The notes below the pieces were generated by a model that saw nothing but the letters and a program-made list of their open reading frames with translations, did not search any database and was not told where the DNA came from. A stretch of 64,000 bases of DNA from Odontocerum albicorne (taxonomy: Eukaryota > Arthropoda > Insecta > Trichoptera > Odontoceridae): contig OX463848.1 in the NCBI GenBank assembly GCA_949825065.1, positions 39,229,380 through 39,293,379 on the forward strand, in the 5' to 3' direction. The translations under genes and the position numbers were made by a program. Below are positions 33,861 through 44,375 of the stretch, one piece after another (the stretch's first letter is position 1; each line of letters starts with the position of its first letter).

Positions 33861-34269
33861 TATATCAACCTATAAGTCGAACCAACCTGCCTTTGGAGAT
33901 GCCTGTTGGTAGAGCAATCACACTGTTTAACCGTGTGTGTCCTCATATAGACGTATTTCATGTGTCGTTTGACTCCTTCAGGCAAAATATCTTGAATTTA
34001 GTGTAGTACTTGAAATAATTTAATCTATTTATATTATGTTACAGGCTACATTTTGTCAGTGTTTTAGTGAAACATAAACATTTTTACAATATTTTTTATG
34101 TCTTTAAATGTTGAACTGTTTTATACGTGTTTTCTTGTACTTGTTATGTTTGGTCATTGTACGAATTAGGGAAACCTGTAATATGCAAAGGACCTGAAAA
34201 AAATAAATTAATAAATAGAGTTAATATATTAAAGAAGTCTTAATCAGTGGAATACATATTATAAATACA
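33861..34269. other. Unassigned stretch
   Basis: No feature recognised. Confidence 0.4.
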
Positions 34270-34698
34270 ATTTAGCCCCAAAAAAATCTTCATAAATAAT
34301 ATGGTTTAAGCGGTCCTCATCAAAGTCCACTGGTCATCCGGAACGCTCCATGTCTTTCAGGTCGGAATTACCGTCTTTGAAACGCAAAAACCATCAACGA
34401 GCTGTCCTTTCATTCATACCATCATCACCGTACACTTCGCAAATATCGCAAGAAGCTTTGGCAGCTTTATTCCCTCGATTGAACGCGAACAGAAGGAGGT
34501 GTCGAAAATGTCTTTCAGGTCGAAATTACCGTCTTTGAAACGCAAAAACCATCAACGAGCTGTCCTTTCATTCATACCATCTTCACCGTACACTTCGCAA
34601 ATATCGCGAGCAGCTTTGGCAGCTTTATTCCCTCGATTGAACGCGAACAGAAGAAGGAGGTGTCGAAAATGCTCACTTTCGCCTACTTGACATTCCAT
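34270..34698 (-). pseudogene. Mariner transposase N-terminus with a duplicated HTH segment
   Basis: The minus strand starts with Met at 34698 (MECQVGESEHFRHLLLF) and continues AFNRGNKAAKAARDICEVYG, EDGMNERTARRWFARFKDG and NFDLKD, the first helix-turn-helix of Mos1-type transposases. The segment then repeats as a 157-bp tandem copy (about 34351-34507 and 34508-34664), out of frame. A piece reading VDFDEDRLNHIIYED follows, the start of the second HTH. No catalytic domain. Plus-strand open frames here are shadows. Confidence 0.85.
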
Positions 34699-35409
34699 TT
34701 TGAAGGCTTGTAATCAAATAAAATAATATATGTGACGTAAAAGCAAACACAATATCTTATAGAGTAGAAAATCTTCTTTCGAATGACGTATAACAAAAAA
34801 AAACGGACCCAACTTATGTAACACCCAATAAGAGTCGATTATTACAATATTTTTTTCTTGTATTATAATTTCTTTATTACAATACTTTTTTCTTGTAATT
34901 TGACGACTTGTCACATCGCTTAGAACAAGTAAGTCATGATTATCACCATCTTCGGCGCTATGATTATTATTGGTCTTTAAGAGTTCGTCGCCAGTTCTCG
35001 AAGCGGGGCACAGTCATGTCCATTGAGACGCCGTCCTCTGACCTCAGTCTTGGTATTCCAACTCATCTACGTCCTTCAGGCCTGCTGTTCACTATACGAG
35101 TATATGTTTTAGTTATAAAACGGTCACCTCGTATGTTTTAATAAATAACAATTGAGGAACAGTTACAGCAAATCAGCCACCTAATTTGCCACTCCAAATA
35201 TAAGTGTAATTAAAATATAATTGTTGGTCTACTTTTTTGTCGATATTTTTCAGTGGCTCTAAACTAGCATTCGTTATCTTCTCAAAGATCTAATTATAAC
35301 TATTACATAAAAATCTTTATTACTCCTGGAGAGTGTAGTATTTGTTGCTGAAACCGGTTAAATTTGAGCATTACTTATTCTGTTTGATTTTTTTATTTTA
35401 TGGTGATTG
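34699..35409. other. Unassigned stretch
   Basis: No feature recognised. TACTCGTA-type octamer near 35096. Confidence 0.4.
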
Positions 35410-35625
35410 CATAAGACAAATGAGCTTAGGATCAAATCTTCTCAAGGGTGCTCTAACATATTCGAACCCACTCATAAATTTTGATGAGACCTCCCAAATT
35501 TTTTTCTTGAAGTGCTTCCTAAAGCTGTACACTTCACTCATATCTCTAATATTAAGAGGCAGACCATTCTACATCACAGGACCGGCAACAGCAAAAGCTC
35601 TATTATAACACCACGCTCTATTGGA
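35410..35625 (-). pseudogene. LINE C-terminus, CR1/Jockey-like
   Basis: The minus strand reads RAFAVAGPVM, a stop at the usual Trp position, NGLPLNIRDMSEVYSFRK and HFKKKIW. RSF-VA-PKLWN-LP-+IR...SFK+-LK is the standard end of many CR1/Jockey products. Confidence 0.75.
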
Positions 35626-35652
35626 ATATTAGCCCCACATCACGAAGGTAAC

Positions 35653-35958
35653 AACAATATTTATACAAATTAACGGTACAATGTACCTTATAACAATATT
35701 TATATAAATTAACGGTACAATGTACCTTATAACAATATTTATACAAATTAACGGTACATTGTACCTTATAACAATATCAAATTAACGGTACAATGTACCT
35801 TATAACAATATTTATACATATTAACGATACAATGTACCTTATAACAATATTTATACAAATTAACGGTGCAATGTACCTTATAACAATATTTATACAAATT
35901 AACGGTACAATGTACCTTATAACATTATTTATACAAATTAATGGCACAATGTACCTTA
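35653..35958. repeat. 39-bp minisatellite, left part (about 8 units)
   Basis: Unit: 'aacggtacaatgtaccttat' then 'aacaatatttatacaaatt'. One unit near 35770 is shortened. The last GTACCTTA (35951-35958) is the left target-site duplication of the hAT element; the array continues at 38883. Confidence 0.95.
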
Positions 35959-38882
35959 CAGTGGCGGCTGGCTCATAAGTGCTCTCGTGCGTCGAACTAC
36001 TGAATTTATATAACAATAAACACCTAAAGAAGTATAGCGAAAATGTATATTATCATAACAATATTTATGAAAAATAATATATATTTATGTCGACATGGCT
36101 CATCACAATATGCAACTGGATTTGTTAGAGCTATTTGTTGTATACATGTGTTTTGCATCTGGACGCAATCTGCGAGCATGTGTGCGTAATATTACACGAA
36201 GAACTCGTCCGTGCGCATTTGATTCCGTCCCAAAATCACAGTATTTTGCTTTGAAATTAGGAGAGAACAGTAAAGATGAGACAGCTATATTTGAATAGGA
36301 ATTTCAAGTCATTCTCGTGCACGCACGTACCAACTTCGGTAAATATCGGGTGATCTCGGAAACACCCGAATGACGCGATATGGTAGAAGGCTGGGATAAT
36401 AATACAATACATCAATTTAAAGTTTTTTTTTAAATATGGGTCCCGCATAGAAGGGATGATTTGTTCCTAGCGTTTAAACTGGGGCGTCTTTTTAGTACAT
36501 ATGTCTTTGCGAGTATATGTCTCCAAATTAACAAACGTTTTTGCTTAATTAGGTAGCGACTTTCTCTCTTTACTTTAAGTATAACATGAGTTGTGTTTTA
36601 TTACATTTTTGCAGTTTCGTCGCGCACAACTTTTCTCTACCTATCTATATAATATTACGAGCCATTTGCAAGATAAACGTAACAATTTGGATTATTTATT
36701 GTATTTGTTTGCGTAAATTAATAAACATGAATATTATAACTGTGGAAAATATTAAAAAAAATAAGTCAAGCTTTGAAAACAAAGTGACAATAAAAAAAAA
36801 CGGCCCTCCTAGACCCGAACTTGTGATAAAACAAGAGTGTAAATCTGGTGCTAAAAAATTTATTCGTTCCTTTAACAAGAGGATGTATAATAAAGCTTCA
36901 TGGCTCTGTGGATGTGAAAAACTCAATAGTTTATTTTGTTTTCCGTGTCTTATTTATGATGTTGATTCAGCTTGGACAATTGGCGGCATTAACGATTTAA
37001 CTCACCTTTCAGAAAAAATCAAAAAACATAATTCATGCCAAATTCATCTTAAAAACGTTTTAAGCCTAAATGTGTTAGGAAAAGTTGATATCCGAATGCA
37101 ATTGGATTCAGGCTATCGTTCACATATTAAATATCATACCGAGCTCGTTAACAAAAACCGATACATTCTGTCCAAACTAATCGATTGTGTGAAGTTTTGC
37201 GGTGTGTTTGAACTAGCTATGCGTGGCCATGATGAGAGTAGTGATTCCTTAAATCCAGGAATATATCGTGGTTTAATTGACTTTGTGGCTGAACTTGACA
37301 TATCGATGAAGCAACACATGGAATCCGACTCTTTATTCAAGGGCACTTCAAAGACAATACAAAACGACATATTGGATGCAATTTTGGAAGTTTATTACGA
37401 AGAAATAAAATTACAAATTTCGAAATGCGATTTTGTAGCAATCCAAGCGGATGAAACAACTGATGTATCGACAGTTATGCAAATGGTTATGGTCATTCGA
37501 TATGAATGGAATGGCAAAATTCACGAACGATTTTGGAAGTATTTAACGCCAAAATCCCATTGCGCTGTGGGATTATCCGATTCTCTATTTCAAGAACTTG
37601 AGTATTTAAATATATCTAAGACGCAATTAATCGCTCAATGTTACGATGGTGCTGCAGTAATGAGCGGTCAAATTGGAGGAGTTCGGACAAAAATTCAAAA
37701 TATGTTTCCTTATGCGCATTATGTTCACTGTTACGCTCATCAACTAAATTTAATAGTCGAAAAAAGTGTGTCTCAAAATAGAGAAGTAAAGATGTTTTTC
37801 TCGAACTTACAAACATTTCCAAAGTTTTTTTCGCGTTCATCTAAACGTACAGACATTTTAAGTGAAATAGTAAAACGCAAAATTCCATCAGTTCCGCAAA
37901 CGAGGTGGAATTTTAACATGAGAACAGTTAAAACTATTAGCACGAATCGCGAATCTCTAATTGAGTGTATGGAAACCATTTTGGCATCCGATAATGATAA
38001 CCAGACAATTAATCAAGCAGATATGCTTTTGCGCTATCTTACAGATGAAACATTTCTTTATTGGTTGAGTTTTTTCCAAAAAATTATGCCACACTGTGAT
38101 ATTTTATTTAAACAATTGCAATTTAAGAATTTAGATCCCGTTATGATTCGTAACAATATCAGTGAGTTTGAAAAATGTGTTCAAAATGTGCGGAACTCCA
38201 CGGATAATTTTTTTGAACCACCGACTAAACGAATAAAAACCTCAAAGTCAGTTATTTGTAAAGAAGTCTGCGATACAATTTTGTGTGAAATGAAACAACG
38301 TTTTGCATTCAGCAATCACTTAACTGCCGCAAAATTACTCTATTGCGAAAAATTTACTGAGTATAGGTCAAAATTTCCCGAACATGATTTTGTTTTGACG
38401 GTAAAAACATACGATTTTTTAAATAAAGTTCAATTAAAAGGTGAACTCAGTGCAATTTATGCTCGCGATGATTTTGCCAATGCTGATGGCGCTTTGTCTA
38501 TTTTACAACTTTTTTATAATACTGGTTTACTAGAAGATTTTTCTCAGACTGTAAAGTTAATTAAACTCGTATGCACTATTCCAATGACTTCTGTTGAGAG
38601 TGAAAGGTGTTTCTCTACGTTAAAAAGGATAAAATCATTTTTGAGAAATACAATGAGCCAGGACAGACTGAATGCTTTATCAATATTAAGCATCGAAAAT
38701 GAGCTAATTCAGTCTATACCTGATTTCAACAAAAGGGTCATTGAGGTCTTCGCTAAACAAAAAGAGCGGAGAATAGAACTTCTCTATAAATAGGTATGTA
38801 ATTTTTTTTTTCTTTATATTATTTGGTATTTGGATACCTACTCTGGTGAACCCCCAATTATTTGGTCCACCGGCCGCCACTG
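35959..38882 (+). mobile_element. Complete hAT-superfamily DNA transposon
   Basis: A 2924-bp element with every expected part. The left end is CAGTGGCGGCTGG and the right end reverse-complements to CAGTGGCGGCCGG, a 13-bp terminal inverted repeat with one mismatch. The flanking 8-bp duplication GTACCTTA is perfect (35951-35958, 38883-38890), as known for hAT elements. One long transposase frame lies inside, with about 630-770 bp of 5' leader and only about 90 bp after the stop. The host sequence is a tandem array that resumes in phase on the far side. No internal damage is visible, so the insertion is probably recent. Confidence 0.97.
36586..38793 (+). CDS. hAT transposase (TTF-type zinc finger, hAT dimerisation domain)
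   Basis: Cut-and-paste transposase that would bind the element's inverted repeats and mobilise it in the nucleus. Reading from the first Met there are 735 codons without a stop. The first 47 residues are hydrophobic and unlike this family, so Met48 at 36727 (688 aa) is the more likely start. A splice-acceptor-like 'catttttgcag' ends at 36614. Domains by residue of the long form: TTF-type zinc finger about 95-155 (Cys108, Cys110, Cys118, Cys121 and His/Cys around 148-154); RNase-H-like core with ADETTDVS at 288-295 and YDGAAVMSG with Asp354; HCYAHQLNL at 381-389; hAT C-terminal dimerisation region about 655-705 with SVESERCFSTLKR, containing the likely catalytic Glu. Relatives are often labelled ZMYM1-like or 52 kDa repressor-like in insect annotations; the TIRs and target duplication show that this one is a transposon gene, not a domesticated one. 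Confidence 0.95.
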   Translation: MSCVLLHFCSFVAHNFSLPIYIILRAICKINVTIWIIYCICLRKLINMNIITVENIKKNKSSFENKVTIKKNGPPRPELVIKQECKSGAKKFIRSFNKRMYNKASWLCGCEKLNSLFCFPCLIYDVDSAWTIGGINDLTHLSEKIKKHNSCQIHLKNVLSLNVLGKVDIRMQLDSGYRSHIKYHTELVNKNRYILSKLIDCVKFCGVFELAMRGHDESSDSLNPGIYRGLIDFVAELDISMKQHMESDSLFKGTSKTIQNDILDAILEVYYEEIKLQISKCDFVAIQADETTDVSTVMQMVMVIRYEWNGKIHERFWKYLTPKSHCAVGLSDSLFQELEYLNISKTQLIAQCYDGAAVMSGQIGGVRTKIQNMFPYAHYVHCYAHQLNLIVEKSVSQNREVKMFFSNLQTFPKFFSRSSKRTDILSEIVKRKIPSVPQTRWNFNMRTVKTISTNRESLIECMETILASDNDNQTINQADMLLRYLTDETFLYWLSFFQKIMPHCDILFKQLQFKNLDPVMIRNNISEFEKCVQNVRNSTDNFFEPPTKRIKTSKSVICKEVCDTILCEMKQRFAFSNHLTAAKLLYCEKFTEYRSKFPEHDFVLTVKTYDFLNKVQLKGELSAIYARDDFANADGALSILQLFYNTGLLEDFSQTVKLIKLVCTIPMTSVESERCFSTLKRIKSFLRNTMSQDRLNALSILSIENELIQSIPDFNKRVIEVFAKQKERRIELLYK

Positions 38883-39411
38883 GTACCTTATAACAATATT
38901 TATACAAATTAACGGTACAATGTACCTTATAACAATATTTATACAAAGTAACGTTACAATGTACCTTATAACAATATTTATACAAATTAACGGTACAATG
39001 TACCTTATAACAATATTTATACAAATTAACGGTACAATGTACCTTATAACAATATTTATACAAATTAACGGTACAATGTACCTTATAACAATATTTATAC
39101 AAATTAACGGTACAATGTACCTTATAACAATATTTATACAAATTAACGGTACAATGTACCTTATAACAATATTTATACAAATTAACGGTACAATGTACCT
39201 TATAACAATATTTATACAAATTAACGGTACAATGTACCTTATAACAATATTTATACTAATTAACGGTACAATGTACCTTATAACAATATTTATATAAATT
39301 AACGGTACAATGTACCTTATAACAATATTTATATAAATTAACGGTACAATGTACCTTATAACAATATTTATACAAATTAACGGTACAATGTACCTTATAA
39401 AAATATTTATT
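38883..39411. repeat. 39-bp minisatellite, right part (about 13 units)
   Basis: Same unit as 35653-35958, more homogeneous, ending in 'ttataaaaatatttatttta'. Open frames on both strands repeat 13-residue blocks (YLITIFIQINGTM forward) because the unit is 39 bp. Confidence 0.95.
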
Positions 39412-39489
39412 TTATAAACATGACACCACAAAGTTAAACAAACGTCTTTTCTAAGATTGGAAAAAAATATGATGCATTTATAAATGTAT

Positions 39490-39630
39490 CAGATATATCA
39501 TTTGTTGAGAAGAATTCATTTAGTTGTTAGTCCCATATATGTCATTTGTTGAGAAGAATTCATTTAGTTGTTAGTCCCATATATGTCATTTGTTGAGAAC
39601 AATTCATTTAGTTGTTAGTCCCTATTGTGG
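39490..39630. repeat. Tandem repeat, 44-bp unit, 3 copies
   Basis: 'catttgttgagaagaattca' followed by 'tttagttgttagtccc' and 'atatatgt'. Confidence 0.85.
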
Positions 39631-39989
39631 TAATGACACTTTGGAAACAACTGCTCAAATGAATTAGAAAATATCTGACCGAAACATGTGTTAATTAAAA
39701 TGAATTTATTGGTAGTACTGTGCCATAAATTGGACACGAGTGTGTCGGTCACACGTTCGGATTATAGCGGAAACTGTCAAGTGCTAAATATATTAATGTT
39801 TTAATTGCAAAATCACAACACGTATTTAATAACGTGTATATTATTGTAATATTAGTATTCAAATAACGTATATATTAGTTTTGAAAACACTTTCGTGGTT
39901 TTAACGTGGTTTTTAAAACTAACTTTTTCACCTTTTGTGATACGATTTACCTGTAATTTAAGCGATAGAAAAGTTTTCACAGTATCTGG
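39631..39989. other. Unassigned stretch
   Basis: No feature recognised. Confidence 0.4.
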
Positions 39990-40445
39990 CTGCTCGTAAT
40001 GGAATCTTGATTCCAACATTAAGATATGCAAGTGAAACCCAGACAAAAAGGTGATGAATGTAAGATAAATGCAGTTGAAATGAGAGCGCTGGTGTGAAAA
40101 AATAATGTATGGCAGAAAAAGGAATGAGGATATTAGTAGGAAAGACTGCGGATTGAAAAAAGTTGCAGTGCTTAAGATTTAGAAAAGAACATTTAAATGA
40201 TTCAGCCTCATATAATGAAATTTTGCAAAGATTTACAAAAATAATCTATACGAGTAGTGAGTAGCACAAACAAATTAATCAAATTCTGAAAGAGAGAAGA
40301 GGGAAAAATCGTTATTATAGGAGATCATGCATGACGAGGTGTATGGACGTCGCTAAAACGATAGGTGTGTACCAGGATAGGATGAAGTAGACATCTGTTA
40401 TCCTATGTAGCACAATAGGGACATGGTTTGATGATGATGATGAAT
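39990..40445 (+). pseudogene. LINE-F2 3' end
   Basis: Follows the F1/F2 order ('gtaatggaatcttgattcc', 'gcagttgaaatgagagcgct', 'ttctgaaagagagaag', 'gcatgacgaggtgtatggac') and ends 'gacatggtttgatgatgatg', the F2-type tail. Decayed. Confidence 0.65.
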
Positions 40446-41246
40446 CTCAAGTTTGATATTTTAAATCATTATTTTTGTTTCATTCTTGTTGCTTTATGTT
40501 GTACGAGTATTATATTCGTTGTTAACAATACAACATGGCAGCTTTATTATTGTATTGTCGATTATTCCAATCACCCGCAAATACGAATATGTTAAATAGA
40601 TTAAGACATTTTTATACGGCCAGCGTCTGAACTCCAAACTTACCCATGAAAGACATGCAGTCCACTAGGCAGGCTATAAGGGTTATTAGAAGAGTTGAGA
40701 TGTTTTCTGAGATACCTAGGACAGCTTAAAAACAACGCAAATATCTTTATTTATTAATATGTGTAAATAAAAAAATATACAATATATATGTTATACTCCT
40801 CTAATTTTCTTTTTTTTTTTAATCTTTTTGACTTATTATTGTCTATTGTCGAACCTTTTCGACTTATTATAATCTTGTCGACTGTTAAAAATACTGAGAT
40901 GATCCATTTTAGTCAAAACTTCATTAAGAACAACAATCTAACATGCTTATAACAGCGCAAAATGATTTAGATAATACACAGTTAAAAGTTTAACTATTTC
41001 TAACTGAACTTTTAACTGGAAATTCTGTATAAGAAATAATTGTTTTGATTTATTATTGATACGAATATGAAGTCACACATTCTTAATGCGGCTGTATCAA
41101 ATTAAATATATGTTTTTATATAAAAAATCCTTTTATATAAAAATTCCGCAGTGTTCATTTCATAAGGTCAAAGGTGTACGTATATTTCGGTTAACAATTT
41201 CATTGATAAATGTTTGATGTTATTTTTACATGCATATGTTATAAGA
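40446..41246. other. Unassigned stretch
   Basis: No feature recognised. TACTCGTA-type octamer near 40503. Confidence 0.4.
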
Positions 41247-41322
41247 CGATCTATATGACCTAGTTGGTAAAACGCCTGTCTACCAACCCGGGTGTTATGG
41301 GTTCAATTCCCCGTTGGAATTC
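41247..41322 (+). mobile_element. SINE head (tRNA-like)
   Basis: 'tgacctagttggtaaaacgc' (A box) and 'gggttcaattcccc' (B box) spaced as in a tRNA. Joins F1 LINE sequence at about 41323 instead of the usual SINE body. Confidence 0.65.
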
Positions 41323-41465
41323 AGTCAGAGAAGTCGTAGGAGGTGTTTTAATGTACTATAGAAGAAGCGATGGATATTAGCCGAGGTAGCAAACTCTGGC
41401 GCTTTTTCTCTCTGCCTACCTCGACAGGGAAATACTGTAATGGTATTAATGTATGTAAGATGTAG
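41323..41465 (+). mobile_element. LINE-F1 3' terminus
   Basis: 'cagagaagtcgtaggaggtg', 'ctctctgcctacctcgacag' and 'ggaaatactgtaatgg', then a TATG-type end. Confidence 0.7.
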
Positions 41466-41924
41466 TGTAATATAAAAGGGAACACCCAAAAAAGGACTGT
41501 TTGTCTTCTCAAGGATAGGACGAATATTTTTCATCTTCCTCTTTTAATGCAACATGTGTGCCACTGACTTCCCACGATCAGGACTCCATCTGTTTTTAGG
41601 GAACGCTTTTTTCTTCTTCTGTGACATCTGTCATATTTATTGACCTAGCTTCCGTTTAGACGTCTCAGTTTAAGAGAAAAAAATGCATCTATGGTATGAG
41701 ATCAAATCACGACACTGTATGTATGGTCGAAGACATTTATTTTATTGCGGAATTGACGTCATCCAAATTTAATAACTAAATTAGGTTTTTTTATAATTTA
41801 TTTTTTCCTTCTTTCATTTTAAACAATACGAGATTTATTATTTCTTACATGGTTTTACCTTAATAGACTTAGCAGAAGATATATAAAAGTAAGATTTATG
41901 CTGTGGATATTTCTGTACTAATAG
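41466..41924. other. Unassigned stretch
   Basis: No feature recognised. Confidence 0.4.
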
Positions 41925-42138
41925 ACGACCTGTTTTGCCTAATTGATAAGACGCTAGTCTCCCAACCCGGGTGTTGCGAGTTTGATTCCCCTTTATACCC
42001 AGATTTAAAAAAAATCCAGTATGGTATTCACTCAAGACCGCTGTTAAATCTTTCTGGTTGGATGAAAGATATTGCGGCATGGCAATAAGCCCACCAGGTT
42101 GTACTGTGTGCAACGTAAGTGTAATACCATGCAATTAT
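41925..42138 (+). mobile_element. tRNA-derived SINE, full length
   Basis: Head with A box ('ttgcctaattgataagacgc') and B box ('gcgagtttgattcccc'), a short body ('atccagtatggtattcactc'), and the LINE-J-like tail: 'ctggttggatgaaagatatt', 'gcggcatggcaataagccca', 'ccaggttgtactgtg'. Confidence 0.8.
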
Positions 42139-42139
42139 A

Positions 42140-42268
42140 ATAATTTGTAATATGTCAATGTGTGAAAGAAGGTGGAATGAAGGAATCAGAAATGAATACA
42201 TAGATTAAATGGGTGGTAGAAGTAAAATTAAGAAAGAAGCATTAAAATGGTTTGGACATGTTGAGAGT
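42140..42268 (+). mobile_element. LINE-F2/F1 fragment
   Basis: 'gtgtgaaagaaggtggaatg' to 'gcattaaaatggtttggaca' matches the RT tail region before the GHVE motif. Confidence 0.55.
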
Positions 42269-42339
42269 ATGTACTCGTCTCATTCTGGATCTTTTTATCC
42301 AATGTATTAATACCGCTTATGTATCCAATTCGATTTTTA

Positions 42340-42455
42340 ATTACATAAAAGGCAAAAAAATAAGTAAAATAAAAAACTTATTTTATATTTTGTGTTCACC
42401 ACAGGTTTAATTTAGGTTCACAACTAGTTTCGAAGGCCACCGTCTTCTTCGTCAG
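42340..42455 (-). mobile_element. Penelope-like terminal arm with hammerhead-like motif
   Basis: The minus strand reads CTGACGA, a GAAG...CTTC stem II and GAAAC ('ctgacgaagaagacggtggc' then 'cttcgaaactagttgtg'). CUGANGA / stem II / GAAA is the hammerhead core order. The part 'gttcacaactagtttcgaag' and neighbouring sequence recurs inverted at 44285-44375. Confidence 0.5.
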
Positions 42456-42710
42456 TTGAATATAAACTAAGTTGCTAAAATATATTCTGTACAAGTGTAA
42501 ATAACCTAATATAAAACAGGTGAGTTAGGGGAGGGAAGTGGGGAGTGATGTAATACAATGGTGAATGGGGCGGGGAAAAATATGTGAAAGTGAATGTGAA
42601 TCTTTAAGACCGGGGGGGATTTTAAATTGGGAACATATTAAGCAGAGGGCTATTATGAAAATTGGTTTGGTTATTGATGATATTTAGACTTACTTTTATA
42701 GATTTTTTAA

Positions 42711-44215
42711 ACTTTCCTTCCCTGTGTTGGGTATCTTCTACACGTTGCTTCTAATAACCATCAATATCTCTATAAATATAATAAATACAAGGTTAAGATT
42801 TTAGGTATTCCTCCATAATATATTTACGCATTGATTTAAAAAATAATATTAATAATAATCAGAATTTATCGACTACATCGAGGTGTTTTGTAAAGATCGA
42901 AAACAAATTCACATTTAAACGCTGCGAGTGCCTCGTCTTGACGATAGGTGAATAGTATGCGGGAAGCGCGACACTATATTCGCATCTCACTCTTGCATAC
43001 TAGACTGAATTGCGAGAACCTGAATTGTCTCAACGTCGCAAGCAAAGGCGTAAGCGCTGGGGTATGCGACAGACGTTCCGCGCCACTAGTAGCCTCTAGG
43101 CTTGCAAATAGGCTAGACGTACGCCCGTTCCGTGAGCGTTTTTTAATATTTTTAGATGGTTTTTTAATGTTTTCAGCAAATAAATCTCAATTATTATAAT
43201 TTTTAACTTCAATTATAATTAATTAAGGGGATTATCTATGAATGTTCTTATTTTTCCGATTTAAAATCGCTAAAATTTGATTTCGTACTCACTACCTGTA
43301 CCAGACAGGTACAAAGACTGTAGATAGGTTGGATGGTTGCTGCAGCGCGCGAAGAATCCAATTCGCGAAGTCAAGTTTAAATCACCAAAAATTAATTAAT
43401 TAATTTTCGGCGAAATAATTTTGTGTCGAATGCGCCTCTGAACTGGTGAGCGGAGCTTGTTTCCGGCGAATTCAGAGCGATGCCAGGGACGGACTCGGGG
43501 CGATAACTCCGGCGAAATGAAGAAATACAGCGAAGTCAATGTGTAGAGTAGAGATTCCTCTGTAGATCTTGGAGAAGGGTCGAAGAAATGAAACGAAGTC
43601 AGACGATTGAAGAGAAGTATATTTTGGTGCCGTTTGGTGCCCTATATGACCGGCTTACCCGTCACAGTAAGCCCTCGCGTCCCGCACTTTGCGGGTTTTT
43701 CGGCCCGCTTAGGACGTCTGGTCAGGGAGTTACTGTGGCGGTCACCGTTCATATCAGGCAGTACACAGATGGTTACATTACGGTCGCGAACGCAACCGGA
43801 TCCAAACAGATAGAAATTTAACACATACAAATATGAGGATTTTACGTGTTTACATTTAACATTTCAAATACAGATACATTTGAATTACGGACATTTACAT
43901 ATACATACATATTTGCATACAATTTACATGCAGAAATATGGCTAACAGAATGACATTTACATACAAATATATGGAACAAATATAAGTTTTAATATGAACA
44001 TAGCATTTTACAGGTACAAATACAGGAACAAATGGAATTACGAACACATTATTGCAACACATATAATAGGACTACAACATAAAGGTCCAGCAATACGGGC
44101 CTACACACGGTGTCTTTTTCATAGCACATACACACACACCCGGGTGATGGCACACGTCCGATACACTACCCAACACCGGATCACGCGTATTATTTTTATC
44201 ACCGTAAGGGAAGGG
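42711..44215 (+). mobile_element. piggyBac-like non-autonomous element, 1.5 kb
   Basis: TTAA flanks (42707-42710, 44216-44219). Left end ACTTTCCTTCCCTGTG, right end (reverse complement) CCCTTCCCTTACGGTG; ends match 51755-52380. No transposase frame. Interior sequence near 43600-43810 is unusually GC-rich and its origin is unknown. TTAA specificity is the piggyBac hallmark; assignment is by ends only. Confidence 0.7.
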
Positions 44216-44284
44216 TTAATCTCGAGAATTTCCAAATTGTCAGGATGCAATCAAGAGAATTTCCAAATTGTCACGATGCAATCG

Positions 44285-44375
44285 AAACTAGTTGTGAACC
44301 TAAATTAAACCTGTGGTGAACACAAAATATAAAATAAGTTTTTTATTTTACTTATTTTTTTTCCTTTTATGTAAA
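44285..44375 (+). mobile_element. Penelope-like terminal arm, inverted partner
   Basis: 'aactagttgtgaacctaaat' through 'aacctgtggtgaacacaaaa' and the T-rich tail is the reverse complement of 42340-42440. The two arms bracket the piggyBac-like insert. Confidence 0.75.

Noticed and set aside
34350..34690. Plus-strand frames with repeated LKRKNHQRAVLSF peptide
   Set aside because: They are antisense to a duplicated mariner HTH domain, which explains the sequence.
36586..38793. hAT frame as a host ZMYM1-like gene
   Set aside because: Terminal inverted repeats and an 8-bp duplication place it in a mobile element.
38704..39431. Open frames of 155-197 codons over the right hAT-flanking array
   Set aside because: Same reason: 39-bp units. 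No codon-level constraint visible.
43588..43821. GC-rich frames in the piggyBac-like element as a gene
   Set aside because: Open on more than one frame for under 80 codons and no motif; kept only as an oddity of the element.
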